Source: Domibacillus sp. PGB-M46 (lineage in GTDB: Bacteria > Bacillota > Bacilli > Bacillales > Domibacillaceae). Taken from it: 64,000 nt of DNA. Where the stretch lies: assembly GCF_022668875.1 (NCBI RefSeq), contig NZ_JAKGCR010000001.1, positions 366,318 to 430,317 on the forward strand. Reading direction: 5' to 3'. Of this stretch, positions 17,707 to 25,876 are shown piece after piece. Position 1 is the stretch's first letter. The number at the start of each line of letters is the position of its first letter. Under the pieces are notes generated by a model that made no database searches, had not been told where the DNA came from, and worked only from the letters and a program-made list of their open reading frames with translations. A program made the position numbers and the translations under genes.

Positions 17707-18114
17707 CTACACGTGCAGCAGCGCTTTCTCCTCGTACACATACAAGCCACGCCCGAGCTTGCGGACCTCCTCGTGTTTTGGCATCAGTGCATTCATAAAT
17801 GCGCTCATATTGTCAATATGGTGGCCGGTCTGGTCTTTCACAAACTGCTGAACCGCAAAACCGCGGACAGGACGTTTTTCCTGTTTTAAATACGCCACAA
17901 TCAGTTCTTGCAAATAACCTACATATGCTGACCGCTGCCGTTTCTTTATACTGCCGGCTCTCTTTCTGGCATTTGGCAGCTCAATCATCTCCAGTCTGAA
18001 TTCCAACTGCTTTCGCTCCTGATCAAAATGCCGTTTAATTTCTCTTTCTGTCTGGTCAATTTGCTGAAGCCGGCTCTGAATTGCTTCTCGTTCCCCAAAT
18101 GCTGCTTTCATCAT
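17707..18114 (-). CDS. Rok-like nucleoid-associated repressor, copy 2
   Basis: 135 residues, same architecture as the neighbouring copy: N-terminal coiled coil (REAIQSRLQQIDQTEREIKR), basic linker with KKRQR, and winged helix ending KLGRGLYVYEE. The two share the LGRGLY and SxFMxAL blocks but differ widely elsewhere, so the duplication is not recent. AGAAAGG lies eight bases before the first ATG. TATAAT at 18153-18158 is a likely -10. It faces an 850-bp AT-rich intergenic region, a typical substrate for Rok binding and autoregulation. Confidence 0.75.
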   Translation of the reverse strand: MMKAAFGEREAIQSRLQQIDQTEREIKRHFDQERKQLEFRLEMIELPNARKRAGSIKKRQRSAYVGYLQELIVAYLKQEKRPVRGFAVQQFVKDQTGHHIDNMSAFMNALMPKHEEVRKLGRGLYVYEEKALLHV

Positions 18115-18337
18115 TGCATCTGCCTTTCTCTTGAATAAAAAATATATTAATTATACATGTTTAAGAATATACAAGCTTATGATTCTTTTTACCCAAAAAA
18201 TAATTTTAAAAAGCGAATAAACGCTTCAAATGTGTTTAAAATTTGACAAGTACAGTCACATTTCTTGCTACTGTATACCTGTCTGACACCTGATTTCTTT
18301 CCTTTCCACTGTCGGTATAATCTCCTTTTCGCTTTTT

Positions 18338-18385
18338 GTTCTGTATCGTATCTTTATTGTACCACCATAGTTCTTTATAGAGAAC
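18338..18385. promoter_or_regulatory. SinR-like operator cluster
   Basis: GTTCTGT at 18338, then the dyad GTTCTTTATAGAGAAC at 18370-18385, 32 bp (three turns) away. SinR of B. subtilis recognises GTTCTYT, alone or as inverted pairs. No sinR gene is in this window, so the assignment rests on the motif only. Confidence 0.35.
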
Positions 18386-18888
18386 AAACTAAATAGAAAA
18401 TAAGACAAATCACTTTTTAAGAAAAGAATCACAAGGTTAAATTATTTAAACGGTTTTTATGAATACAATACTTTACTGATGGATTCTCATAATATGTGCA
18501 GAAATACTAGATCTATTAGTTTGATGCCGAGAAAAATATAAGTCTATTATCCTACAAAAATCAGAAAAAGCCATCTTTTTCTATCGACAAATTGTGACGG
18601 GGTCGTTTTATAGAAGAGCCCGCAGCAATATAATGCGACCGTGCCGTTCCTTGCTAAGGCTTATTTAAAGAATATCTACACACCCTTTATTCCTTAATAT
18701 TTTTAAAAAACTCTTATTCTCATTTTTGTCGTAATTTTCTACAATCCATATCAACAAGGATAAAAACTGATCTTACATGGAGACATTTGTTCCATACTGG
18801 TAATATCTATCCTGTTAATATCCGGAAGAGATGGTTTTATGTATTGATCATTTTCATTTTTCGGTTCCTAAACCCTTTTAATACCAGT

Positions 18889-18917
18889 TTGTAATAAATA
18901 ATCCTCTATTGTATGAT
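18889..18917 (+). promoter_or_regulatory. Sigma-A promoter of the tetR gene
   Basis: TTGTAA (18889), 17-bp spacer, TATGAT (18912). The start point is about 40 bases before the ATG. Confidence 0.65.
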
Positions 18918-18966
18918 ATTTGTGCATGTACTAGAGAAAAGAGAAAGCAATTAAGGAGAGAAAGAG

Positions 18967-19572
18967 ATGGCGCAACGAGGAAGAAAAAAAGGTTCTGACG
19001 GAGAAGCGAGCCGTGCCCTTCTATTGCGAATCGCTGCGGATGAATTTGCAGAACATGGTTACTATAAAACAAAAATTAGTACGATCGTACGGAGAGCGAA
19101 CGTAACACAACCGACATTTTACTTATATTTTAAAAGCAAGGAAGCCATTTTCAAGGAGCTGGAAGACTTGTTTCGTACAAAAATCTCCTGTCTCACGCTT
19201 GGCAGCCTGCTGGACGAAGGAGTCGATGGTTCAGCGCTTCCTGACCGAATCGAAGAGGCTCTCACGAAGATACTTCAATTTTTTGTGGATTATCGCAGCC
19301 TTGCCCAGATTGGATTTTGCACATCTATATCTGCAACGGAGGTAAAAACACAGATGGCTGCAAAAATTGAAGCCAACCTTTCAGAAAAGGGCGTGGCTGG
19401 GTATTTTCACACGAATGTAGATATGAGCATTGTTGCCGGCGGGCTGGTCGGCATGATTGAAAGACTGACAATCACAAAGCTATGGACAGGCGAAAAAACA
19501 GCGCCTGAGCTGGCGAAGGAAATTGTTGATATTTTGCTGTATGGATTAAAACGAGAAATAATTGTTCGCTGA
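18967..19572 (+). CDS. TetR-family transcriptional regulator
   Basis: 201 residues. The N-terminal TetR helix-turn-helix has the usual LLRIAADEFAEHGYYKTKIS, RRANVTQPTFYLYFKSKEA and FKELEDLF blocks; an all-helical ligand domain fills the rest. AAGGAG lies nine bases before the ATG. It is alone in its unit, so the target is not indicated; TetR regulators of this length most often control neighbouring efflux or lipid genes, but none is adjacent. Confidence 0.9.
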   Translation: MAQRGRKKGSDGEASRALLLRIAADEFAEHGYYKTKISTIVRRANVTQPTFYLYFKSKEAIFKELEDLFRTKISCLTLGSLLDEGVDGSALPDRIEEALTKILQFFVDYRSLAQIGFCTSISATEVKTQMAAKIEANLSEKGVAGYFHTNVDMSIVAGGLVGMIERLTITKLWTGEKTAPELAKEIVDILLYGLKREIIVR

Positions 19573-19582
19573 ATTGAATAGA

Positions 19583-19617
19583 AAAAGAAGCGGCCTTTTA
19601 CCAAGGCCGCTTCTTTT
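19583..19617. terminator. Bidirectional terminator
   Basis: AAAAGAAGCGGCCTT / AAGGCCGCTTCTTTT with a 5-base loop. It ends tetR and also lies six bases beyond the stop of the small minus-strand frame at 19623-19760. Confidence 0.85.
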
Positions 19618-19622
19618 CTATC

Positions 19623-19760
19623 TTATTCAATGTTTGCTATTAAATCAGCTTTCATTAAGAATCGTTCTCGGATCTGCGCCATTTTGTTACCTTTGTATAT
19701 CCAGTTTTCTCCTCCCTTTATCTCAGAGAGTACTAGATGACTTTGAAGAATAGTATACAT
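19623..19760 (-). CDS. Candidate 45-residue protein
   Basis: Begins MYTILQSHLVLSEIKGGENW and continues with a basic helix containing KMAQIRERFLMKADLI. Composition is protein-like and the stop codon abuts the shared terminator, as expected for a real gene convergent with tetR. There is no good ribosome binding site before the first ATG; an AAAGG precedes an internal ATG (giving 19 residues). It may be a small protein or a gene relic. No family recognised. Confidence 0.4.
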   Translation of the reverse strand: MYTILQSHLVLSEIKGGENWIYKGNKMAQIRERFLMKADLIANIE

Positions 19761-19954
19761 ATCATTTTTTATTATATATAGATAAAAAGGCTGTAAATGC
19801 CATTCCCGAATGAATGTTTTTATTGATGATCCGTTTTTTGGATGTTTTGTCGTTTTATCCAGCTTCTAATGGAGTGAATTTCTTTTATTTCTTTGATCTC
19901 TTTTCGTTTGTTTTCACGTATACTGTACCTATCAACCGTAAAGGAGAACAGTGG

Positions 19955-20677
19955 ATGAACAGAAAAAAAATGGTTTGTCTCGCTTTTGCTTTCATTTTAG
20001 CGGTCTCTGCCCTGTTTGGATTTCATCCTGCCCAGTCTGAAGCGGCCGCGAGTGCAAAGGTTGGCTATGTCAGTATTACCAGCGGCGTCCTGAATGTCCG
20101 GAGCGGTCCAGGAACGAACTACAAAATCATCGGTACACTGAAAAACAATGTGTCGGTGTCTGTTTACTCGCAGTCGAAGTCAGGCTGGAGCCAAATTGGC
20201 TTTAAAGGCAAGCGCGCTTATGTGGCATCCAAGTACCTGCGTATGTACAGCTACTTGATGGACAAAACAAAAGTCTACACATACAAAGCAAACGGCAAGA
20301 CATTTAAAAGCACGTATGTAGGCAAGTATAACGGATGGGACGAGTGGCAGGAAACATTCCCCGGCAGCACCTACCTTTTATATGAAAACAACAAAGGGCT
20401 TTATATTGGCTGGCGGGAATCTGAATACTATATGGAAATTGCTTATCCAATTAAGGTAGGAAAAACGTGGGATGACGGACTTGAAGGCAGCGGGGTGACG
20501 TATAAAATCACGGGCACCGGCGGCATTCTGACGACGGCAGCCGGTAAGTTTAGAGGCGTTGTTACCGTTAAATCAAGCGAAGGCTTTGTCAGCTACTACG
20601 CGCCTAATATTGGATTCATCAAACAAACCTACAATGGAAAAACCATTTCTGAATTGATAAAGATCACAACAAAATAA
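19955..20677 (+). CDS. Secreted SH3b-domain protein with unknown C-terminal domain
   Basis: 240 residues. Signal peptide (1-28), one bacterial SH3 domain (about 33-92: YVSITSGVLNVRSGPGTNYK ... KRAYVASKYLRMYS), then a beta-rich domain of about 145 residues with TYVGKYNGWDEWQETFPGS and a C-terminal GFVSYYAPNIGFIKQ block. The longer frame begins at 19814, but AAAGGAG stands eight bases before the ATG at 19955, where the signal peptide begins. A decayed paralogue lies at 25164 and a relic with the same C-terminal block near 33615. A wall-binding lipoprotein-like role is an inference. Confidence 0.82.
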   Translation: MNRKKMVCLAFAFILAVSALFGFHPAQSEAAASAKVGYVSITSGVLNVRSGPGTNYKIIGTLKNNVSVSVYSQSKSGWSQIGFKGKRAYVASKYLRMYSYLMDKTKVYTYKANGKTFKSTYVGKYNGWDEWQETFPGSTYLLYENNKGLYIGWRESEYYMEIAYPIKVGKTWDDGLEGSGVTYKITGTGGILTTAAGKFRGVVTVKSSEGFVSYYAPNIGFIKQTYNGKTISELIKITTK

Positions 20678-20718
20678 ACAAAAAGGAGCTGTCCCGACAA
20701 GGGCAGCTCCTTTTTGTT
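20678..20718. terminator. Bidirectional terminator between SH3b and pectinesterase genes
   Basis: AACAAAAAGGAGCT...AGCTCCTTTTTGTT, near-perfect palindrome with a loop of about 14 bases. Confidence 0.88.
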
Positions 20719-20732
20719 TATTCAATCCATGC

Positions 20733-23700
20733 TTATTGCTTTGTTAAAATGCGGTATAAAATCGCACTTGTTTCTCCCCGGGTTGCGTTTGCAAGCGGAT
20801 CAAAGTTTCCATTGTTGCGGCCTTTGATCAAGCCGGCACGGGCAGCGATCTGGATTTCTTCTTTGAATCTTGGGCTAATCCCACTCGCATCTTTAAAGAC
20901 AATCGGCGGTTCTGTGCTTTGAATTACGTCCGGATCTCCTACTTTCATGGCACGGACGATCATAGCGGCCATTTCCTGGCGTGTGATCACCTGGCCCGGG
21001 TGGAAGGTGCCGTCCGGGAAGCCGCTGACAATGCCCATTCTCCCTGCGGCTTCAATATAAGCGGCAGACCATGCCTGGCCTGCGGTTACATCCTTAAATG
21101 TACCCGTCAATTCGGTTGTTGGGATATTCAGCATTCGGGCAAGCAATACCGCAAATTGCGCACGCGTCACGGATTCATCCGGCGAGAACGCCGTGTCCGA
21201 TGTTCCATAGACGATAAAGCGGGAAGCCAGCTGCTCAATCGGTGTCTTCGCCCAATGGGACTGAATATCATCAAATGTCCGGCTGTTTTGGAGGACAGCG
21301 AAAGACGTCAGCTTTCTTGTTTCGATCACCCATTCGCTGTCTTCAAGCTTGCCTCCTGCGTACTGCCATTGATCGGTTTCTTCATTATATGATGCACCAA
21401 ACTGGGCTTCCTGCGCAGCAGCGGACACATGGCCCCCCATATTTATCGCAATACGCATCGGTTCGCTGACAGACGTTACTGTTTGATTTGTCTGGCTGTC
21501 TGCAACCTCGATGCTCAGGATGTTTGATGTAAATACGGCATCGGTTTTCTCATCTTGCGCTTCTTCCGTGGTAACGGTGACGGTTGTGTTATCGTTTGTA
21601 GCCTCGCTGATGGCAAGAAGGCTTTTCACTGGAATCGTGACAGCAGCCCCGTTTATGTTCAGCGTTACATCTTTTTCAGCCGTTTTAATGATATCCCATG
21701 CGGCAGATGTAAATATGAACTTAGTTCTTGGTGTTGCTTTTGGCGCCGCCAGCTCGATTGTATTGCCCGTTTGATCGAGCATATCCTCTGTCACTTCCAC
21801 TTTTACCGGCTCTCTGTCTGTTGTCCATTGGGCATACAAAACAAGGGTTTCTGTAACTGGCTGTGTGAAGTCAAAGGCATGTTGTCCCTGTTCATCTGTA
21901 TACCAGCCGGCGAATGTGTAGCCTTCTTTTGCTGGATCAGCTGGTTTTACCGCTGTTTCCTGATCATGGACCGTTTGTGTTTGAACAGCGGAACCGTTGT
22001 CTGCATAAAAGCTTACTTCATGTTTTACTTCTGCTTGCTCGCTGATATAATGCGGCACGGTTTTTTGGGCTGGGTTCCAGCCTTCAAAAATACCCGGAAC
22101 AGTCAATTCGCTCGCTTCGGCGGCGGTTAATTGCCTCGACCAGCCGACACGGCTTTTGGCGTTAGCGCCTGGTCCCGTACTGTTATACTCCGCGTAGCTC
22201 GCCTGCTCATGGTTCAGTTTGCCGGACCATTCTGACCAGCCCTGCGCCATGATATGAGAATCCATCCATGTGTTAATAAATGTAGTGTCGGCATAGTTTT
22301 TCCATGGTCGTCCTAAGTACACCTTTGTCGCGGAATCCGCTTTTGTCAGACGGGAGTTTAAAAAGACAAGACCCGGATCACTTTCTTTTGCCTGGGCGGC
22401 TGCCGTTACATACCCGTTCGTTCCTACACTGCGTATTTCACTTCTGTCAAAGACAACGGCCGGTGCCTCACCGAAGATAAAGTCGACGTCTCCTTCGATA
22501 TAAGCATCACGGTAGTACTGTCTGCCGCTGCCTGTATATAAAGTATCCTGATGGCCAAGGATATTGACTTGCTCAAATACCGCCTGGTCACTTTTCACCG
22601 ATAGCGCGACTGCCGTCCCGTATTCAGAACGAGGCGCCCGGCTGTTTAAAATCGTCAGGCTGGATGCGGTAAAATAATCGCCCGTTATGCCGACCGTCTG
22701 GCTTTTAAACGTGCTGCCAACATTTCCGGACTGGCCATTTGTGCCGCCATAATCGTCCCATTCAATGATTGTTCCAGTGCGGCTTTCCCCGGTAAAGCTT
22801 ACGTACGGCTGTGTAACAGCTACTTTTTCCTTATAAAGACCGTCTTTAATGGAGATGACCACACGCTTTGAGTTGTCGGCTGGAATAGAATCAACAGCGC
22901 CCTGGATTGTATCGAAGTCTCCTGTTCCGTCTTTCGCCACCTGGATCACCTGAGCGGCTTCTGCTGCCTGCTCATCCGTCGTGCGGCTTTCCCCTTTTTC
23001 ATCCGAAGCCGACACGACATAGTAATACGTTTTTCCTTCTGCAGCTTCACGATCTGTGTAAGAAGGAGAAGTCAGCTTTTCGGCTATTGCTGTATACGGC
23101 CCACCGCTCGCTTCGCTTCTTTTCACCGTGTAAAAAGACGCTCCTTCACTTTTATCCCATGTTAATTCGACAGATTGATCACCCGTTTCCGCTTTGAAAC
23201 CGGCTGGCGCTTTTGGCGCTCCGGCTGTTTCTTTCTCCGGTCTTCCTTTTACCTGGTCTGAAATCATGCTTTCATTTGTTCCATGAACGGCTGTTACAAC
23301 GTAGTAATAGCGGCTGCCATTTTGAACCTCTGTGTCCGAATAAGACAACGAACTTGTTTTGCCTAGCGTTGTATACGGTCCGCCGTCTGTTGTGCTTCTT
23401 TTTACGATGTAAGCATCAGCCGAGTCAGCCGGGCTCCAGGCCAGGTCCACCCGCTGATCTCCGGATTGAGCCGTCACGTTTGCCGGGTGCGGCTGCGGGG
23501 TGGCCGGCATAACAGAGATGGTTTCTGAATCTGATCCCTGTCCGCCTATGCCATTCGCCTGCACTTTGTAATAGTAGGCTGTGTCGTTATTAAGACCTTT
23601 TTCCCAATAAGAGGGGGTCGTAACATTTGAAGCAGCTTCCACAAAGGGCCCGTCTGGTGACGTACTGCGCTTGATTGTGTAAGAATCCGCTCCCTGTACG

Positions 23701-24794
23701 GCTTCCCATGACAGGTTAATAGATGCATTTCTTGATGAAGCGGAAATGCCTGCCGGTGCTTGTGGCAATGGAACAGCAGAAGATGGTGTTACGCTGACCG
23801 CAGCCGATCCCGTCCCTTCTCCGACCGAGTTCACGCCGCTGATTTTATAATAATAGGTTGTTTCGTTCTGTAAGCCTGTGTCGCGAAATGCCAGATCGGT
23901 TATATTCGATTGAACCGTCGTATAAGATCCATCTGGCGATGTGCTTCTTTTCACCGTATAGGAAGAAGCATTACTTGCCGGGTTCCAGGAAAGCTTCACC
24001 TGCGTATTGCCTGCTTCAGCAGTTACCCCTGCCGGCGCCGCTGGCACAATGGATGGGTTGTACACTTGAATATTGTCTACGTAAAGTGTTGAGACCGAAC
24101 TGTTTCCGGTATTGATATCAATATTTCCAAAGTCCGTGACTTTCTGGTTGAATGGCTCGCCGCGCAGTTCGGCTGTGCCTCCTCCGCTCACAAACACACT
24201 GTATACTTCACGCGTCATATCTACTTCGAGTTTTACGTGATACCATGTGCCGGCCTGTATAGATGGCAGCAAAGAAGCGGTTGTTCCATCTGCTTTTCGA
24301 TAAACAAGCCCTTTCCCGTCCAATTCAAGTGAGGCAAGAGCCGTGTTGATCCCTGCGTTTGTTAAGCGGAACCGGGTGCTTGAACCCACTTTTTCCGCCA
24401 TAAAATCAAACTCCGTGATAACCGTTTTCCCTGCTGTCTGTGGAGTAAAGCTGCGGTTGTAGATGCGGATCGCTCCGCCTTTGTCCGCTGCCCCATCCTG
24501 ATTGTCATACAGCTTGATCGCTCGATTGCCTTCGCGCAGCGGATCGCTTGTAATCTGTGCATAATTATCTTGTGGATTATAGATCCATGCTGCTCCTTTA
24601 TTGCTGCTTACTAATACATTGTAGGAGCCTAAGCTGGTACTTGCTGCATCTGTCGGGTTTAGAGACCAGGATGCTCCTTCAAAATCATCATTCATCAAAT
24701 GAGTATCGTCAGCCTGGGCTGTTGTTCCCAGATTTCCAGATACAGCTGACGCAACTAAAATGGCACTTATTGACCATCGTGATACTTTTTTCAT
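20733..24794 (-). CDS. Giant SLH-anchored pectinesterase with FN3 domains
   Basis: About 1353 residues. Signal peptide; a concanavalin-like beta-sandwich (about 30-245); four fibronectin type III domains (about 250-615, each with the YYYKxx/YYYVVxx strand); pectin methylesterase beta-helix (about 620-920) with GHQDTLYT, GDVDFIFG (catalytic Asp) and YLGRPWKNYADTTF; a Listeria-Bacteroides (InlB B-type) repeat ending TFAGWYTDEQ...LYAQWT; a linker domain; three SLH repeats at the C-terminus. It would demethylate pectin at the cell surface. Three starts are possible (TTG 24815, ATG 24797, ATG 24794); AAGGGG fits the last best. Upstream are four SinR-like GTTCT sites. Confidence 0.92.
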   Translation of the reverse strand: MKKVSRWSISAILVASAVSGNLGTTAQADDTHLMNDDFEGASWSLNPTDAASTSLGSYNVLVSSNKGAAWIYNPQDNYAQITSDPLREGNRAIKLYDNQDGAADKGGAIRIYNRSFTPQTAGKTVITEFDFMAEKVGSSTRFRLTNAGINTALASLELDGKGLVYRKADGTTASLLPSIQAGTWYHVKLEVDMTREVYSVFVSGGGTAELRGEPFNQKVTDFGNIDINTGNSSVSTLYVDNIQVYNPSIVPAAPAGVTAEAGNTQVKLSWNPASNASSYTVKRSTSPDGSYTTVQSNITDLAFRDTGLQNETTYYYKISGVNSVGEGTGSAAVSVTPSSAVPLPQAPAGISASSRNASINLSWEAVQGADSYTIKRSTSPDGPFVEAASNVTTPSYWEKGLNNDTAYYYKVQANGIGGQGSDSETISVMPATPQPHPANVTAQSGDQRVDLAWSPADSADAYIVKRSTTDGGPYTTLGKTSSLSYSDTEVQNGSRYYYVVTAVHGTNESMISDQVKGRPEKETAGAPKAPAGFKAETGDQSVELTWDKSEGASFYTVKRSEASGGPYTAIAEKLTSPSYTDREAAEGKTYYYVVSASDEKGESRTTDEQAAEAAQVIQVAKDGTGDFDTIQGAVDSIPADNSKRVVISIKDGLYKEKVAVTQPYVSFTGESRTGTIIEWDDYGGTNGQSGNVGSTFKSQTVGITGDYFTASSLTILNSRAPRSEYGTAVALSVKSDQAVFEQVNILGHQDTLYTGSGRQYYRDAYIEGDVDFIFGEAPAVVFDRSEIRSVGTNGYVTAAAQAKESDPGLVFLNSRLTKADSATKVYLGRPWKNYADTTFINTWMDSHIMAQGWSEWSGKLNHEQASYAEYNSTGPGANAKSRVGWSRQLTAAEASELTVPGIFEGWNPAQKTVPHYISEQAEVKHEVSFYADNGSAVQTQTVHDQETAVKPADPAKEGYTFAGWYTDEQGQHAFDFTQPVTETLVLYAQWTTDREPVKVEVTEDMLDQTGNTIELAAPKATPRTKFIFTSAAWDIIKTAEKDVTLNINGAAVTIPVKSLLAISEATNDNTTVTVTTEEAQDEKTDAVFTSNILSIEVADSQTNQTVTSVSEPMRIAINMGGHVSAAAQEAQFGASYNEETDQWQYAGGKLEDSEWVIETRKLTSFAVLQNSRTFDDIQSHWAKTPIEQLASRFIVYGTSDTAFSPDESVTRAQFAVLLARMLNIPTTELTGTFKDVTAGQAWSAAYIEAAGRMGIVSGFPDGTFHPGQVITRQEMAAMIVRAMKVGDPDVIQSTEPPIVFKDASGISPRFKEEIQIAARAGLIKGRNNGNFDPLANATRGETSAILYRILTKQ

Positions 24795-24894
24795 CATTTT
24801 ACCCCTTTCCCACAACTCAGCTTCTATCTTTTGAGTATGAAAAGAGCCTTCTTTTTAATGGAATTCTTTTCACTTACTGGCTGGTTATATTATG

Positions 24895-24990
24895 TATAAA
24901 GAACAAATTGCTCTTTCAAAAAAATGACAGAACTAATAGTATCTTATAAAGAACAAAACGTCTACGATTTTTCTTTATTTAGAACAAATT
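24895..24990 (-). promoter_or_regulatory. Cluster of four GTTCT (SinR-like) sites before the pectinesterase
   Basis: On the minus strand TTTGTTCTTTATA occurs twice almost unchanged (24907-24895 and 24958-24945), plus TTTGTTCTAAA (24990) and AGTTCTG (24933). The GAAC cores on the plus strand are at 24901, 24930, 24951 and 24982, spaced 29, 21 and 31 bp, close to whole helical turns. One site overlaps a candidate promoter (TAGACG-N17-TACTAT). Motif match only. Confidence 0.45.
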
Positions 24991-25090
24991 GGCTGACAAC
25001 CCTTGTTTTGTTTTTCCTTTATCAAATTGTTAAAAAGTCTTTTACATTCCTAAGTTACCTTTAACAGGAAAAACTCCTCACCATTGTTTT

Positions 25091-25109
25091 GTTCTCTTTT
25101 TTTGAGAAC
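25091..25109. promoter_or_regulatory. GTTCTC-N7-GAGAAC dyad upstream of the SH3b pseudogene
   Basis: Perfect inverted hexamers separated by a T-tract, about 55 bases before the pseudogene start; it resembles a SinR-type paired site. Confidence 0.35.
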
Positions 25110-25163
25110 TTTTTGATTTTGACGCAGTACCATATTCCTATTTTCAATAAAGGAGAAGGAAGG

Positions 25164-25833
25164 ATGAAAAAACTTGTTTGTGTTGCTTTGGCTCTTATTT
25201 TGAATCTTTCCGCTGCATTCGGCCCGCAGCCAACGCAAAGGTCGGCCACGTCAGCATAAATAGCGGTGTACTGAATGTCCGAAGCGGCCCAGGAACGGGC
25301 TATAAGGTTACTCGTTCACCGAAAAATAATATGTCTGTGTCATTTTATTCACTGTCTAAAATCGGCTGGAGCCAAATGGGCTTTAAAGGAAAATGCAGCT
25401 GTGTTTCATCGAAGTGCCTGCGCATGTACAGCTACTCAATGAATAAAACGAAGATGTAACTATACAAAATATACAAAACAAAGGGTGAGATATTTAAAAG
25501 CACGTATGTAGGCAAGTACAATGGCTGGGATGAGTGGCAGGAAACCTCTACCGGCAGCAACCTACCTTTTGATGGAAACAATAAAGGGTTTTAGATAGAC
25601 TGGCGGGAGTCTGAATACTACACAGACTAATTAAGGCAGGAAAAACGCGGGATGATGGAATCACGTATAAAATCACTAGCATCGGCGTTGTCACTATTAA
25701 AGCAAGCGAAGGCTTTATCAGCTACTATGCGCCAAATACAGGAATTATCAAACAAACATACAATGGAAAAACGATTTCTGAATTGATGAAGGTTAAAAAA
25801 CAAGCAAAAAAGGAGCTGTCTCATATTAGATAG
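25164..25833 (+). pseudogene. Decayed paralogue of the SH3b protein gene
   Basis: Starts MKKLVCVALALILNLSAAFG behind AAGGAGAAGGAAGG, then shifts frame near 25230 so that the SH3b part (NSGVLNVRSGPGTGYK, WSQMGFKGK) reads in another frame, stops after SMNKTKM at about 25459, and contains further indels. The end again matches the intact gene at 19955 (TYNGKTISELxK). The intact and broken copies share orientation and a similar terminator and flank the pectinesterase gene, suggesting a segmental duplication. Confidence 0.85.
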
Positions 25834-25842
25834 CTCCTTTTT
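25807..25842. terminator. Bidirectional terminator
   Basis: AAAAAAGGAGCT / AGCTCCTTTTTT around a 12-base loop; serves the pseudogene and the convergent SLH gene at 25877. Confidence 0.85.
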
Positions 25843-25876
25843 TCATGCTTACTAAATTTCAAATGGCTTTTATATC

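Larger units (their letters stand above)
18115..18966. other. 850-bp AT-rich intergenic region with SinR-like sites and tetR promoter
   Basis: No gene seen. It carries the Rok-copy-2 promoter on the left, GTTCT motifs at 18338 and the dyad at 18370-18385, and the tetR promoter at 18889-18917. The remaining DNA is A/T-rich with no recognised structure. Confidence 0.6.

Noticed and set aside
23213..23512. Antisense frames across the pectinesterase gene
   Set aside because: Shadow frames of the FN3-coding strand without binding sites; the sense frame has clear domains.
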